Source: Leptospira idonii
GTDB lineage: Bacteria; Spirochaetota; Leptospiria; Leptospirales; Leptospiraceae
DNA: 64,000 bases
Direction: 5' to 3'
Assembly (NCBI RefSeq): GCF_004770995.1
Contig: NZ_RQHW01000031.1
Span: 1 to 64,000, forward strand
Shown: positions 57,054 through 64,000 of the stretch, piece after piece
How positions within the stretch are numbered: the stretch's first letter is position 1
Layout of the letters: each line of letters starts with the position of its first letter
Position numbers and translations under genes: made by a program
Notes under the pieces: generated by a model
The model's database searches: none
Told to the model about the DNA's origin: nothing
The model's input: the letters and a program-made list of their open reading frames with translations, nothing else

Positions 57054-58442
57054 ATGATTACTTCTCCCTTAAAGTTCGGAACGAAAATAGGTTACGGTTT
57101 CGCAGAAACTGGAATAACAGCCGTTCAAGTATTCGCTCAAATCTATCTCCTTAAATACTATATAGAAGTCGTTAATTTGAATGCCAGCCTGGCGGGGATT
57201 GCTCTTTCCATCTCGGTGATTTGGGATGCAGTCAGTGATCCTTTGATGGGAAATATCTCTGACAGGACGAAATCCAAATGGGGAAGAAGAAGACCCTATA
57301 TTCTTCTGGGAGGGATTTTACTTTCCTTGTCCATTTTGGTTCTTTTTTCCCCTCCGAACATAAACTCTCAGCTCGGTAAATTTCTTTATCTTCTTATCTC
57401 TTATCTGGCAGTGAATACAGCTATGACGATCATCTCCGTTCCTCATATCGCATTGGGAGGAGAGCTCACATTCGAACGAAATGAACGAACTTCCGTTTTC
57501 GGATGGAGATTGTTTTTTAGCAATTTAGGTATGCTTCTGGGAATGATCGTTCCTGCTGTCATCTTACAATATCTAGGGGATGAATCTGCAAAAGAAAACA
57601 TAATCAGTTCCAGGACAAGTTCCAGCCAAATCGTTTCTTTCGTGATTTTAATCTCTTCCTTAGTCACCTTTTTCGTTACCAAGGAAAACGACAAAGCGAA
57701 CTCCGCGTCTAAACCTTCGGGACTTTCCTTTTTTCGTTCCCTAACAACCGTTTTAGGAAATAAAGTGTTTCTTCCTCTTCTCATCGCTTTCGTGATCGCC
57801 ACCATAGGAAGAACTTTCAATTCCGCAATCGCACTTTATTATTATGAATACAGATTGGGATTGAAAGAATCGGATGTAGTCATCAACATACTTTTTCCGT
57901 TTCTTATGGTACTTATGCTTTCCATCGTTTTTTGGGTCTGGGTCGCTAAGAAAGTCGGAAAAAAGATCCCCGCATTTTTTGGGATCTTCCTTTTAGGCGT
58001 TCTTACTGTCATCGCCTATCCTTTGTTTCCTTATGGAGAGATCCGCCCTCCTCTCATTGTCGCCTTTTTAGGAGGAATCTTCGCAGGTTCCATCCTCATT
58101 ATGGATTCGATTCTAACCGATGTAGTGGACTACGATGAATGGAAGACGGGAGAAAAACGAGAAGGACTCTACTTCGGATTTTGGAAGATGGGAGTGAAAT
58201 TCTCCCAAGCCATAGGAATCGCTATCACTGGTTTTTTACTCGATTTCATAGGGTTCGATGCAAATTCCCAAACGCAGTCTCAGGAAATGGGATGGAACTT
58301 AGCTTTGATTTTCGGGCCGGGTGTCGGTTTTTTCTTTATTTTAGGTTCCCTTATTTTTCTTTTTTTCCCTCTAACCGATGATAAACATCTAAGGGTTCAG
58401 AAGATTTTAAGGAAACGAGAAGCAAAACGCAGCGGTTTCTAA
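57054..58442 (+). CDS. GPH/MelB-type sugar:cation symporter family protein
   Basis: A 462-residue MFS transporter with about twelve membrane segments. The pattern GYGFAETGITAVQVF near the start, DAVSDPLMGNISDRTKSKWGRRRPYI and DVVDYDEWKTGEKREGLYFG match the GPH family (melibiose-like carriers). Substrate is unknown; members also carry non-sugar solutes. It stands alone after the signalling cluster. Confidence 0.87.
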   Translation: MITSPLKFGTKIGYGFAETGITAVQVFAQIYLLKYYIEVVNLNASLAGIALSISVIWDAVSDPLMGNISDRTKSKWGRRRPYILLGGILLSLSILVLFSPPNINSQLGKFLYLLISYLAVNTAMTIISVPHIALGGELTFERNERTSVFGWRLFFSNLGMLLGMIVPAVILQYLGDESAKENIISSRTSSSQIVSFVILISSLVTFFVTKENDKANSASKPSGLSFFRSLTTVLGNKVFLPLLIAFVIATIGRTFNSAIALYYYEYRLGLKESDVVINILFPFLMVLMLSIVFWVWVAKKVGKKIPAFFGIFLLGVLTVIAYPLFPYGEIRPPLIVAFLGGIFAGSILIMDSILTDVVDYDEWKTGEKREGLYFGFWKMGVKFSQAIGIAITGFLLDFIGFDANSQTQSQEMGWNLALIFGPGVGFFFILGSLIFLFFPLTDDKHLRVQKILRKREAKRSGF

Positions 58443-58513
58443 TTCCCAAAGAATTTCTTTTTTTGATTCTTTTTCTTGAACTTTAAACGCAAACCGTTCA
58501 AACTTACGGATAT

Positions 58514-58777
58514 ATGGGATTCCGAGTTTTTGTTCTTATTATTTCTCTTCCCTTTTTTCTACAATGCGGTTCCGGATTGGTTCTTAAAAACACGGAAGAT
58601 GTTTTGGATCTTCTGGAAGACTCCAATTCGAATCAGTCCAGACAAGGAGCCGGTTCTTCCGCCTCCTCTACAAACTCCAACCAAAATCTCGATTACTACG
58701 GACTTACGGATTCCCCAACGGGAACCAACACGACAGGTGCCGTAGGTACCACAGTGGGCAACCCTCTAGGAAGATAA
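58514..58777 (+). CDS. small lipoprotein
   Basis: An 87-residue predicted lipoprotein: signal peptide MGFRVFVLIISLPFFLQC with lipobox FFLQC (Cys18). The mature part is rich in Ser, Asn, Thr and Gly (low complexity), suggesting a flexible surface peptide. A second frame shifted by one base from 58476 also stays open but has no signal peptide. No family is recognised. Confidence 0.6.
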   Translation: MGFRVFVLIISLPFFLQCGSGLVLKNTEDVLDLLEDSNSNQSRQGAGSSASSTNSNQNLDYYGLTDSPTGTNTTGAVGTTVGNPLGR

Positions 58778-58787
58778 TTCCTACTTA

Positions 58788-59270
58788 CTATTTGATATAA
58801 TCGAAAAAGTCGTCCATCATCGGCTTAAAGCAGGATCGAATCGTAATTTTCGCAACTCTTTCGTCTTTCGGTCCATAATTGAGGATGATGTCGTTCGGAT
58901 CCCGGATGAAGGAAAATATCTTCTCTATAAAAATCGTAGCGGAACCATCGCGAATGGAAATCGAATAGTCAAACTCATGTTCGTTGGCATCCACCTCTCC
59001 GATTCCGTAAGGAACGTAACAACGAATGAGGCCGGTTCCTTTGAGTGTGCCTGCATCCTGATTTTCCTCTTTGATTTTGGAAGTTTCAGGATCTAATTTA
59101 TATTCCAGCCATTGTTTCGCCTTCAAAAAGGATCTGGTTTTTTGGTAAGTCTTATTCTCTCTGGTATCTTCCACCTTGCGGTGCTTTCCGGAAACGATCC
59201 AGAGCCGCAGGCACATGGAATCGGAGAAAAAGAACAAAAAAAAGGCTAAAACAAATAATTTTCTAATCAT
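58788..59270 (-). CDS. probable exported protein of unknown function
   Basis: A 160-residue protein with a Phe-rich hydrophobic start and a possible lipobox DSMC (Cys19), which is unusual. Two further Cys lie at about 104 and 146. No domain is recognised. The start codon touches the stop of the small upstream open frame. Confidence 0.6.
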   Translation of the reverse strand: MIRKLFVLAFFLFFFSDSMCLRLWIVSGKHRKVEDTRENKTYQKTRSFLKAKQWLEYKLDPETSKIKEENQDAGTLKGTGLIRCYVPYGIGEVDANEHEFDYSISIRDGSATIFIEKIFSFIRDPNDIILNYGPKDERVAKITIRSCFKPMMDDFFDYIK

Positions 59271-59510
59271 CTAAGAAGAGCCTTCTTTCTCCTTCTCCAT
59301 GCCGCAAAACAAATCTTCACAAAGATCGAAAATTTTCTCCTGATTGGGGCGTGGGTTGGGAAATGGGACAACATTGTCAGGAAGTATAAATGGATTCTGG
59401 TTTGTTTTTTTGATCTTATGTCTCTTGGACTCGATTCTATCTCTCACAATACTATCATCGGGACTGGCACCCCCCAATCTACAGCGGAGGAAAAAAAATC
59501 CTTCTCGCAA
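59271..59510 (-). CDS. possible small protein, uncertain start
   Basis: An open frame of up to 79 codons on the minus strand that ends directly against the next gene's ATG. The only starts are TTG at 59510 or GTG at 59447, neither with a ribosome binding site. The C-terminal half (DNVVPFPNPRPNQEKIFDLCEDLFCG) looks like real coding sequence. Tentative. Confidence 0.35.
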   Translation of the reverse strand: MREGFFFLRCRLGGASPDDSIVRDRIESKRHKIKKTNQNPFILPDNVVPFPNPRPNQEKIFDLCEDLFCGMEKEKEGSS

Positions 59511-59596
59511 TCGAGCTTCCCTTCTGAAAAATTGGATTGAATTTCAGGGAAATTAGTCTGAAATTTTAAAGGATATTAGGGAAGGATTCCGCCAAC

Positions 59597-59887
59597 ATGC
59601 CCGATTTTGATCGTATCGATCTGATGAATTTTGCCATTTATGGAAATGATTATGACTCCCAATGGGACGAGATTCGTGCCTATTTGAAGTCCAGTGCTTC
59701 CGCACAAAGAGAATTAGAAGAAATCAAGAAGTCTTTGCCGTCCCAATCTGCTGGCAAACGCAGAAAAGACGCACTCACACCAAATGACGCAAATGATCCG
59801 TCCGATTCCGAAGGAAAAGGAAATGCTAACAGAGGTTATGCAGATCAACAAACAAAGTCTTGGTGGAAAAAAATCATCGGAGATTAA
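59597..59887 (+). CDS. small hypothetical protein
   Basis: A 96-residue soluble protein; the first 50 residues are helical and charged (DRIDLMNFAIYGNDYDSQWD), the rest is polar and Lys/Asp-rich with a Trp pair near the end. It starts with a fair site and is followed after one base by the acyltransferase gene. No family is recognised. Confidence 0.55.
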   Translation: MPDFDRIDLMNFAIYGNDYDSQWDEIRAYLKSSASAQRELEEIKKSLPSQSAGKRRKDALTPNDANDPSDSEGKGNANRGYADQQTKSWWKKIIGD

Positions 59888-59888
59888 A

Positions 59889-60611
59889 ATGGAAAATACC
59901 GTCGACCAAGTCAAAAAAAATGTAGAGACAATGAAAAAGTTTATCACTCCATTTTTCAATTTGGCAGTGTCGACTACCATTTACGGTTATCATAACATCG
60001 TTCCTACGGGAAAACTCATCCTCACCTGCAATCATAGAAGCGATATGGATCCTTTCGTGATCGGTTCCGTTTTTCCCCGCTTCATTTCTTGGATCGCTGC
60101 GGAATATACGACCCGCATCCCTCTCTTCAAAGACTTAGTAGAGAAAACCGGCACCATACCTATGGCGATCGACGGGAACATCTCTATGGCGAGCATCAAA
60201 AAAGTGCAGCAGGTTTTCAAAAACGGAGACGTATTGGGAATTTTCCCAGAAGGCCATGATTATATGGTGAGAAACGATTTTTCCGCTCCGCTTGCCAACT
60301 TTCACAGCGGTTTTGCGGCTTTCTGTTTGAGAAACAAAGTGGATATTCTACCTTCCGTCATCATCCCTGAAGAAGAAACCATTTCCGATTACCCTATTCC
60401 TCCACTCGTGCGCGCTTTTATGGGAATGCCGAAAGAAGTCTGCGAAATCAAGAAGAGAGTGGTTTATAAAAAAGTGAATTTGGTTTTCGGAGAAGTGATT
60501 AAATACGAGAACTATGCACATCTGCCTCTGGACCAAGGGATGAAAATCGTATCCGATGAAACCAGACGCAGAATGGGTGAATTGCAAAAAGCTGATTTTC
60601 TTAAAAAATAA
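59889..60611 (+). CDS. 1-acyl-glycerol-3-phosphate acyltransferase-like protein
   Basis: About 240 residues with the PlsC motif NHRSDMD (H49 to D54, the HX4D catalytic pair) and a second motif FPEGHDYM in place of the usual FPEGTRS. The ATG at 59889 follows GGAG and begins with a helix; a longer frame to 59784 lies inside the preceding gene. It would transfer an acyl group to lysophosphatidic acid or a related acceptor during phospholipid synthesis. The altered second motif leaves the acceptor open. Confidence 0.8.
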   Translation: MENTVDQVKKNVETMKKFITPFFNLAVSTTIYGYHNIVPTGKLILTCNHRSDMDPFVIGSVFPRFISWIAAEYTTRIPLFKDLVEKTGTIPMAIDGNISMASIKKVQQVFKNGDVLGIFPEGHDYMVRNDFSAPLANFHSGFAAFCLRNKVDILPSVIIPEEETISDYPIPPLVRAFMGMPKEVCEIKKRVVYKKVNLVFGEVIKYENYAHLPLDQGMKIVSDETRRRMGELQKADFLKK

Positions 60612-61454
60612 TTAAATCTCCACTTCGCCGCTGAACACTTCTTTGGCGGGTCCGGTCATGATGATGTTTCCGGATTCTTTCCATTCGATCTGCAAAGTCC
60701 CTCCTTTCAGATCGATCTTCACGTTTTTTCCCGTTTTACCGTTCAATACGGAAGCCACCATTACGGCACATGCTCCTGTTCCGCAGGCTAAGGTTTCTCC
60801 TGCACCTCTTTCCCAAGTTCTTTGGTAGAGATGGTCTTTCCCTTTGATGGACACGAACTCAACATTCACTCTTTTAGGAAACAATGGATGGTTTTCGATT
60901 TTAGGACCGATTTCATGAACGGGGAATTTGTCTGCATCATCCACATAGATCACACAATGAGGATTTCCCATACTAACAGCCGTAAAATGAAACTTCTTTC
61001 CGTCTACTTCCAAAACCTGATCGATGACAGGTGCTTCTCCGTCCCATTTGATGGGAACCAAAGCAGGCTTCAAAATAGGCTCACCCATATCGACGGAAAC
61101 CATCTCCACTTTATCGGAAGGATTTGTGGAAAGATCCAAAGTAAGAACTCCCTTCCCCGTTTCAATGGTAGGTCGTTTATTTTTTGTTAAACCATGATCG
61201 TAGACGAATTTACCTACGCAACGAACTCCGTTTCCGCACATCTCGGAACTGCTTCCGTCCGAATTGTACATATCCATTTGGAATTCACCGGATTTGGAAT
61301 CTCTAATGAAAATCACTCCATCGCTGCCGATTCCGAAATTACGGTCGGAAAGCTTTTGGATTTGTTCCGGGGTAAGACGGATGTTTTCCTTGGTCGCATC
61401 GATGTAAACGTAGTCGTTGCCTATCCCTTCCATTTTGGTGAATTTGATCTTCAT
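60612..61454 (-). CDS. dapF: diaminopimelate epimerase
   Basis: A 280-residue enzyme that converts LL- to meso-diaminopimelate for peptidoglycan and lysine synthesis. The two catalytic Cys are Cys73 (CGNGVRC) and Cys224 (LACGTGACA), each in the family motif. The complete typical length is present. It faces the acyltransferase gene with no gap, and is divergent from the methyltransferase. Confidence 0.96.
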   Translation of the reverse strand: MKIKFTKMEGIGNDYVYIDATKENIRLTPEQIQKLSDRNFGIGSDGVIFIRDSKSGEFQMDMYNSDGSSSEMCGNGVRCVGKFVYDHGLTKNKRPTIETGKGVLTLDLSTNPSDKVEMVSVDMGEPILKPALVPIKWDGEAPVIDQVLEVDGKKFHFTAVSMGNPHCVIYVDDADKFPVHEIGPKIENHPLFPKRVNVEFVSIKGKDHLYQRTWERGAGETLACGTGACAVMVASVLNGKTGKNVKIDLKGGTLQIEWKESGNIIMTGPAKEVFSGEVEI

Positions 61455-61575
61455 TGTAAGACTTCCTTTCGATATGCCCTATCTTAAATCCGAGGTCGAA
61501 TTGGCAAGAAAGTACGGACGCTTTTTTCTTGACCACGTCTCTACTTATTTAGACGATACAAGCACAGCTTTAATT

Positions 61576-62427
61576 ATGAAATCGTGCATTCTCTGTAAGT
61601 CAGAATCCTCCTCTCCAGTCTTCAACGAAAACGGAATTCCCATCGTAGAATGTAAAAACTGCGGCCATGTTTATTCTTCCTACGAACAAGAAGAACATTA
61701 CGAAGGTTATTGGGACGGGGAAAATCAAACCTACGATTTGGAATGGTGGGACGTGGCACACAGAGCCGTTTATTCCGATTTCATTTCCAACTATTTGTCG
61801 AAAGACTCAGGCAAATTATTGGATGTGGGATGCGGACTCGGCTTTTTCGTAAAATCAGTGTTAACCGCTAGACCGAAATGGGAAGCATTCGGATACGAAA
61901 TTTCAACGCAAGCGGTAGAGTTCGCAAAAAAACAAAACGGACTCACCACTGTCTATGCGGGCCTTGTACAAGACTCTAAACTTCCCGCAAACTCATTCGA
62001 CATCATCACTCTTTGGGACGTCATCGAACACATTCCGAAACCTCATTTTTTATTGGAATACCTATTCACCCTTCTCAAACCGGGCGGGGTTTTGTTTTTA
62101 CAAACTCCTAACTTCCCCATCCAGTTGGGAAAAGCGAAATTGAAAGTGATGCTGAAAGGAATGAAAGAAGGCGTTCATTACTTGGAAGCCAAAGACCATG
62201 TAAACAATTACAAAATGAAAACTTTGGCGGAGCTGGGGAAACAATGCGGGTTTATCAAACCGGAATATAAGGTGCTTATGCCCATTCTTTCCGTGTCCGG
62301 TTCGAAAAGTAAATCGGCAGTGTTTGCGAAACTTCTCTATTATTATTTCACAAAAGCGGTTTTCGTTCTGAGTTTCAAAACGGTCAACTGGAACAATACT
62401 TTATTCCTTACTCTGAAAAAACCTTAG
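61576..62427 (+). CDS. zinc-ribbon SAM-dependent methyltransferase
   Basis: About 283 residues. Two CxxC pairs at the start (CILC and CKNC, at about 4-7 and 26-29) form a zinc-ribbon-like cap. The SAM motif is LLDVGCGLGFFVK, and the post-I region includes SFDIITLWDVIEHI and LLKPGGVLFLQTPNF, as in class I methyltransferases. The ATG at 61576 places the Cys motif first; an ATG at 61474 would add 34 residues and neither has a clear ribosome binding site. The substrate is unknown. Confidence 0.8.
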   Translation: MKSCILCKSESSSPVFNENGIPIVECKNCGHVYSSYEQEEHYEGYWDGENQTYDLEWWDVAHRAVYSDFISNYLSKDSGKLLDVGCGLGFFVKSVLTARPKWEAFGYEISTQAVEFAKKQNGLTTVYAGLVQDSKLPANSFDIITLWDVIEHIPKPHFLLEYLFTLLKPGGVLFLQTPNFPIQLGKAKLKVMLKGMKEGVHYLEAKDHVNNYKMKTLAELGKQCGFIKPEYKVLMPILSVSGSKSKSAVFAKLLYYYFTKAVFVLSFKTVNWNNTLFLTLKKP

Positions 62428-62432
62428 TTAGA

Positions 62433-63209
62433 TCACCTAACATAGTTTAGAACAAATTCCAAAGAAGAAAGTATATTTTCAGATTCGTAAACAGGCGGTT
62501 CCTTCGTTAGCAGTTTTGGGGCCGCTTTTTCTCCGAACCTTTGTTTTTGAAAAACACTAACGATGTTCAGGCGGGAAGCGCCTTCGATATCATCTTTCCA
62601 ACTATCTCCGATCATAAAAGAGTTCTCTGCTTTTGCATTTGCCAAAGATAATCCCAATTCGAAATATTCTTGTTTCGGTTTTTCCACTCCGGCTTCTTCG
62701 GAAGTCAAAAGATGAAAGCGAAACCTTTCCGGAAAAAAGGATTTTGTTTTGATCAGCTGGGTTCTCAACGTTTCATTCGTGAGAAAAAAAACGGGTTCTT
62801 TCTCTGTCCATCGGATCAGAAAAGAAAATAACTCTTCCCAAGCAGTATTGGAACTCTTTTCCCTCTGCAGATAGTCCGAAAAAAATTCATAATATTTCGA
62901 TTCCAAATGAAGGATGGATTCGTTATCTCTAGAGGAAATTCCTCCTTTGATGTAAGAAACCATTTCCTTAAAACAAAGAAGCCTCAAACGATTGGAAGAA
63001 TGTTTCCCTAATCTTTGTTTTACGTTTTTTCGAGCTTCTTCGTACAAAGGAAGAAAAGAGGATTCCTCACCCAAACCGAGATCCCTCCAAACAGAAGGAA
63101 GGTGAGAGAGGCAATGTTCATAGGCCTCTTTAGAAGGTAAAATCGTATTGTCCAAATCGAGAAATAATGCCATCGGATTCAATTTGAAATCGGGACATTT
63201 TCCATCCAT
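62433..63209 (-). CDS. HAD-family hydrolase
   Basis: A 258-residue haloacid dehalogenase-type phosphatase. The catalytic DxDxT motif is DLDNT (Asp18/Asp20), and the later GDSWKDDIEGA supplies the acidic pair of motif IV. The cap is a helical bundle of the C1 type. An internal Met at residue 13 (63173) is another possible start, but no better ribosome binding site precedes it. Substrate unknown. Confidence 0.87.
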   Translation of the reverse strand: MDGKCPDFKLNPMALFLDLDNTILPSKEAYEHCLSHLPSVWRDLGLGEESSFLPLYEEARKNVKQRLGKHSSNRLRLLCFKEMVSYIKGGISSRDNESILHLESKYYEFFSDYLQREKSSNTAWEELFSFLIRWTEKEPVFFLTNETLRTQLIKTKSFFPERFRFHLLTSEEAGVEKPKQEYFELGLSLANAKAENSFMIGDSWKDDIEGASRLNIVSVFQKQRFGEKAAPKLLTKEPPVYESENILSSLEFVLNYVR

Positions 63210-63283
63210 TCAAAAAAGAACCTATTTGCGATTGTCAATAAATTGCTTGCCTGTTTTTCAAACCATTGTAAACTTCCGATCCT

Positions 63284-63928
63284 ATGAAACGAAACCAAAT
63301 TATTTTTTCTTTTCTGGCGTTCGCATTCGCAGCCGGTCTGTCCCTATCCGCCGATTCCATCCCGGATCCGGTCTCCTCTTCTCAAGCGGAAAAAGATCTG
63401 AAAGCCGCATGGAACAGTAAATATAAAGGGGAAACCATCGTTTCCATAGAATCCGCAGGGGATCCGGGGACTTTGGAGAAATTAGATAAAAAAGGAAAGT
63501 TAATCGAAAGAAAACTCAAAGTCCCTTTTTTAGTCGTTTCTGAAAAATCGGGAATCAAAAGAGAATATGAGGCAGGTGCCAATTACGTTCAAAAAGGAAA
63601 CTCTTGGAAGTTCTCTGAAATAGGAGTAGGAAACGTAAAAACCATAGCGGGTGTTGACGACAAAGCACCAAATAAGCCTAAGGTGAAAGAATTGGCTCTT
63701 CAAGCTTTCACTGCCAAGTATCCTGACTATTCCTGGTCCAAAATTCTAATCGATGACGGAACCTTCAACCAAGGAACAAACGGAGGATTTTATCGTTACG
63801 AAGGAGATGTGAATCGAACCGACTCAGAAGGAAATACGGTTCAATGTAGGGACATCGATTTTATGTTAGTGAAAAACGCAGCAGGAGAATGGTCGGTAGA
63901 AGTGACTTCTTCTGGAAAATGTTATTGA
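63284..63928 (+). CDS. exported protein of unknown function
   Basis: A 214-residue protein with a signal peptide ending near SLSA-D (residue 23). The mature part repeats a K/D-rich pattern, and two Cys near the end (CRDIDFML and GKCY) could form a disulphide. No family is recognised. It has its own terminator. Confidence 0.72.
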   Translation: MKRNQIIFSFLAFAFAAGLSLSADSIPDPVSSSQAEKDLKAAWNSKYKGETIVSIESAGDPGTLEKLDKKGKLIERKLKVPFLVVSEKSGIKREYEAGANYVQKGNSWKFSEIGVGNVKTIAGVDDKAPNKPKVKELALQAFTAKYPDYSWSKILIDDGTFNQGTNGGFYRYEGDVNRTDSEGNTVQCRDIDFMLVKNAAGEWSVEVTSSGKCY

Positions 63929-63941
63929 AGTTAGATGGAAG

Positions 63942-63977
63942 ACGGATTTTCGGAATCGAAAATCCGTTTGTTTATTT
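63942..63977 (+). terminator. intrinsic terminator of the last gene
   Basis: ACGGATTTTC and GAAAATCCGT form a perfect 10-bp stem with a six-base loop, followed by TTGTTTATTTT. Confidence 0.85.
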
Positions 63978-64000
63978 TCTATTTTTGAACCAAAATTAAA

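Noticed and set aside
58476..58745. 89-codon frame overlapping the small lipoprotein
   Set aside because: The frame at 58514 has a full lipoprotein signal peptide; this one has none.

Overview
The window looks like chromosomal DNA of a spirochaete of the genus Leptospira, probably an environmental (saprophytic) species. This is inferred from moderate GC, many lipoproteins with loose spirochaete lipoboxes (a Cys after residues such as VD, SD, TH or DSM), a Bbp2/OmpL-type porin, many sensory proteins and a kdp operon. I see no rRNA, tRNA, CRISPR array, prophage or intact insertion sequence. Nearly all of it is ordinary dense coding sequence; the only clearly accessory stretches are about 43.7-44.2 kb and 49.1-50.4 kb.

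Layout. (1) 0.4-6.6 kb: a tightly packed leftward gene set with a Cys-rich small protein, an RnfC-like Fe-S protein, an RnfD-like membrane protein, a PtsN-type EIIA, two peptide-type ABC permeases without ATPase or binding protein, and a PEGA-domain protein; a processive GT2 glycosyltransferase lies upstream. (2) 8.3-11.3 kb: a large membrane/repeat protein overlapping an orphan MotA-like gene. (3) 11.3-14.9 kb: RlmK-type methyltransferase, RNase HI, lipoprotein, Fur-family regulator and CCA-adding enzyme. (4) 15-17.6 kb: porin plus lipoprotein with a clear terminator, and a facing lipoprotein. (5) 17.7-25.8 kb: chemoreceptor, the TlpA-like/amidotransferase/secA operon, an omega-like acidic protein and a DUF115 protein whose start appears to be non-AUG. 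(6) 25.8-35.5 kb: GHKL-HDOD regulator with an ABC ATPase, a 1239-residue modular lipoprotein, DUF445 protein, epimerase and secreted protein.

(7) 35.6-43.7 kb: complete kdpABCDE with 4-base overlaps from kdpB onward. The first gene is preceded by an 11-base-period direct repeat that could be the KdpE operator. (8) 43.7-50.4 kb: a broken doc-type toxin gene whose 3' end has been replaced by a GC-rich palindromic repeat, two related GC-rich repeats, an acyl-CoA dehydrogenase, three exported proteins, an SDR, two tiny genes (one apparently transcribed leaderlessly) and about 690 bases of mostly non-coding DNA. (9) 50.4-57 kb: a signalling cluster of PAS-rich hybrid histidine kinase, REC-EAL phosphodiesterase and SpoIIE-type phosphatase with TPRs. 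(10) 57-64 kb: sugar symporter family protein, small lipoproteins, acyltransferase, dapF, methyltransferase, HAD hydrolase and a secreted protein with a terminator.

The main points to follow up are the DUF115 gene with no canonical start codon, the GC-rich repeat family that has ended the doc gene, the minimal RnfC/RnfD-like pair, the candidate kdp operator and the hairpin that covers the ribosome binding site of a protease gene. I did not find a clearly new defence or mobile system. All family assignments come from reading motifs by eye, without database searches.
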